NCBI GenBank assembly: GCA_963832355.1
Contig: CAWHTX010000017.1
Location: 186,001 to 250,000 of the forward strand
Length of the DNA stretch: 64,000 bases
Direction of reading: 5' to 3'
DNA from: DATFVA01 sp963832355
GTDB taxonomy: Bacteria > Bacteroidota > Ignavibacteria > Ignavibacteriales > Ignavibacteriaceae
Part shown: positions 62,886 through 64,000 of the stretch, one piece after another
Numbering within the stretch: position 1 is the stretch's first letter
Layout: each line of letters begins with the position of its first letter
The notes under the pieces: model-generated
Told to the model about the DNA's origin: nothing
What the model saw: only the letters and a program-made list of their open reading frames with translations
Database searches by the model: none
Translations under genes and position numbers: made by a program

Positions 62886-64000
62886 ATGGATTTACTAAAT
62901 ATAGAGTATGAGAAATATAGACTAAATAACGGACTTAATGTAATACTTCATAAAAATGACAATCTTCCTCTCGTTGCGGTAAATCTTTGGTACTGGGTTG
63001 GTTCAGCTAATGAGCAAAGGGGCAAAACCGGTATGGCGCATCTTTTCGAGCATATGATGTTTCAGGGTTCTGAGAATGTACCCAAAGAGATGCATTTCCG
63101 GTATATCCAGGAAGCCGGGGGAAATCTCAACGGTTCTACAAATTTCGACAGGACTAATTATTACGAAAAACTCCCATCCAATTTCCTGGAACTGGCGCTT
63201 TGGCTTGAATCGGACAGGATGGGCTACCTTTTACCCGCTCTGACTCTTGAAAAACTCGATAACCAGAAGGGTGTGGTAATAAATGAACGGCTGGAAAGGT
63301 ACGATAACCAGCCCTACGGACTTGCGTGGGAGATCATTCTCTCAAATCTTTATAAGCAAGACCATCCTTACAGCTGGCCGACGATAGGTTCTATTGACGA
63401 TATTTCAAACTTCAGTCTTGAAGAAGTATCCTCTTTCTTCAGGAAATTTTATTCTCCTTCAAACGCTTCTTTAACGGTTGCCGGTAACTTTGAAGAAAAA
63501 TTTGTTAAAGAAAAAATAGAAAAATATTTCGGGGAAATACCCGATTCCATTACCGTGGAGAGGATAAATCCTGCCCCGGCAAAGCTTGATGAAAAGAAAC
63601 TTATTGTACGGGAGGAAAATGTTCAGCTTGAGAGGATTTATCTTGCCTGGCCTACAGACAGGGTTTACAGCGGCGATGATGCTGCGCTGGATATTCTTGC
63701 GGATCTCTTGTCCGGCTCAAAGAATTCGCGTTTGTATAAAAATATCGTATTTGAAAAAGAACTTGCTCAGGATATATCTGCTTTCCATTACTCGGGCAAA
63801 CTGGCGGGACATTTTATGATAATCGCTACAGTTAAAAAAGGGAAGTCCGTAGAATCTGTTAAGGAGGAAATATTTAAGGAACTGGAAAGTGTACGCACAA
63901 ATGGAATATCATCTCATGAAATGAAAAAAACCCGTAACAGCATACGCTCGGGTTTTATATTTTCATTGCAGAATCTTGATACGATGGCCAATCAGCTTAA
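62886..64000 (+). CDS. M16 family zinc peptidase (insulinase-like), partial at right edge
   Basis: The gene starts with ATG 62886 and runs through the end of the window, so only 371 residues are visible. The inverted zinc motif is MAHLFEHMMFQGS (HxxEH), followed by GGNLNGSTNFDRTNYYE and the distal Glu region GVVINERLERYDNQPYG. The second half of the visible chain (SLTVAGNFEEK, RIYLAWPTDRVYSGDDAAL, LLSGSKNSRLY) is typical of M16 peptidases. It probably continues into a second homologous domain outside the window. Confidence 0.88.
   Translation, partial: MDLLNIEYEKYRLNNGLNVILHKNDNLPLVAVNLWYWVGSANEQRGKTGMAHLFEHMMFQGSENVPKEMHFRYIQEAGGNLNGSTNFDRTNYYEKLPSNFLELALWLESDRMGYLLPALTLEKLDNQKGVVINERLERYDNQPYGLAWEIILSNLYKQDHPYSWPTIGSIDDISNFSLEEVSSFFRKFYSPSNASLTVAGNFEEKFVKEKIEKYFGEIPDSITVERINPAPAKLDEKKLIVREENVQLERIYLAWPTDRVYSGDDAALDILADLLSGSKNSRLYKNIVFEKELAQDISAFHYSGKLAGHFMIIATVKKGKSVESVKEEIFKELESVRTNGISSHEMKKTRNSIRSGFIFSLQNLDTMANQL

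Overview
The window looks like a chromosomal segment from a member of the Ignavibacteria/Chlorobi side of the Bacteroidota. Five large secreted proteins end in a type IX secretion (T9SS) sorting module with the core NYPNPFNP, the outer-membrane proteins and lipoproteins are Bacteroidota-like, a bacillithiol deacetylase (BshB1) is present, and several candidate promoters fit the Bacteroidota form TTTG-N20-TAnnTTTG. Many genes have usable Shine-Dalgarno sequences and TTG starts are common, which argues against a classical Bacteroidia genome. The taxon call is inference; no rRNA or tRNA gene was seen.

Layout. 0-6.6 kb (minus): two T9SS cargo proteins (a choice-of-anchor B protein and a frameshifted FG-GAP protein), rsmD, a PilM-like protein, a one-TM protein and a ComEA-like helix-hairpin-helix protein. 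6.7-9.5 kb (minus): hrcA-grpE-dnaJ with a CIRCE operator upstream. 9.8-18.2 kb (plus): purM, a lipoprotein, a TonB-dependent receptor, a TatD/radical-SAM fusion, dacB-type PBP4, an M28 lipoprotein peptidase and a frameshifted prmA. 18.2-22.6 kb (minus): a YtcJ-type amidohydrolase and two more T9SS cargo proteins. 22.9 kb: bshB1. 23.6-27.6 kb (minus): a copper locus (copA, copZ, an AraC regulator with an N-terminal metal-binding-like domain, a lipoprotein, a tiny membrane peptide). 27.7 kb: recQ. 29.5-39.5 kb (minus): a citrate/TCA cluster (citF, fused citDE, frameshifted prpD/mmgE, aconitase, HD protein, cstA, isocitrate dehydrogenase). 40-44.5 kb (plus): a large hybrid histidine kinase, an orphan DNA methyltransferase and the SRP RNA. 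44.5-48.9 kb (minus): a 14-repeat YCF48-like T9SS protein, sixA, a small hypothetical protein and a lipoprotein. 49-55.3 kb: an NhaC antiporter, a scar joining two truncated genes (lipoprotein and FtsX-type permease), an aquaporin and a UbiA prenyltransferase. 55.5-59.8 kb (minus): a YkuD L,D-transpeptidase, uvrC, corA and a lipoprotein. 60.3-64 kb (plus): an M23 peptidase, an MscS remnant (minus), lepB and an M16 peptidase running off the end.

The citrate cluster contains enzymes linking citrate, isocitrate, 2-oxoglutarate and oxaloacetate plus acetate. The copper locus combines export ATPase, chaperone and regulator, with a perfect inverted repeat in the candidate copZA promoter. Three otherwise intact genes (FG-GAP protein, prmA, prpD) are each broken by exactly one extra nucleotide, which is either assembly noise or something worth testing. 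I found no CRISPR array, phage, integrase or insertion sequence. The strongest unusual items are the TatD/radical-SAM fusion, the copper promoter architecture, the CitD-CitE fusion cluster, the tail-to-tail deletion scar at about 51.4 kb and the MscS remnant.
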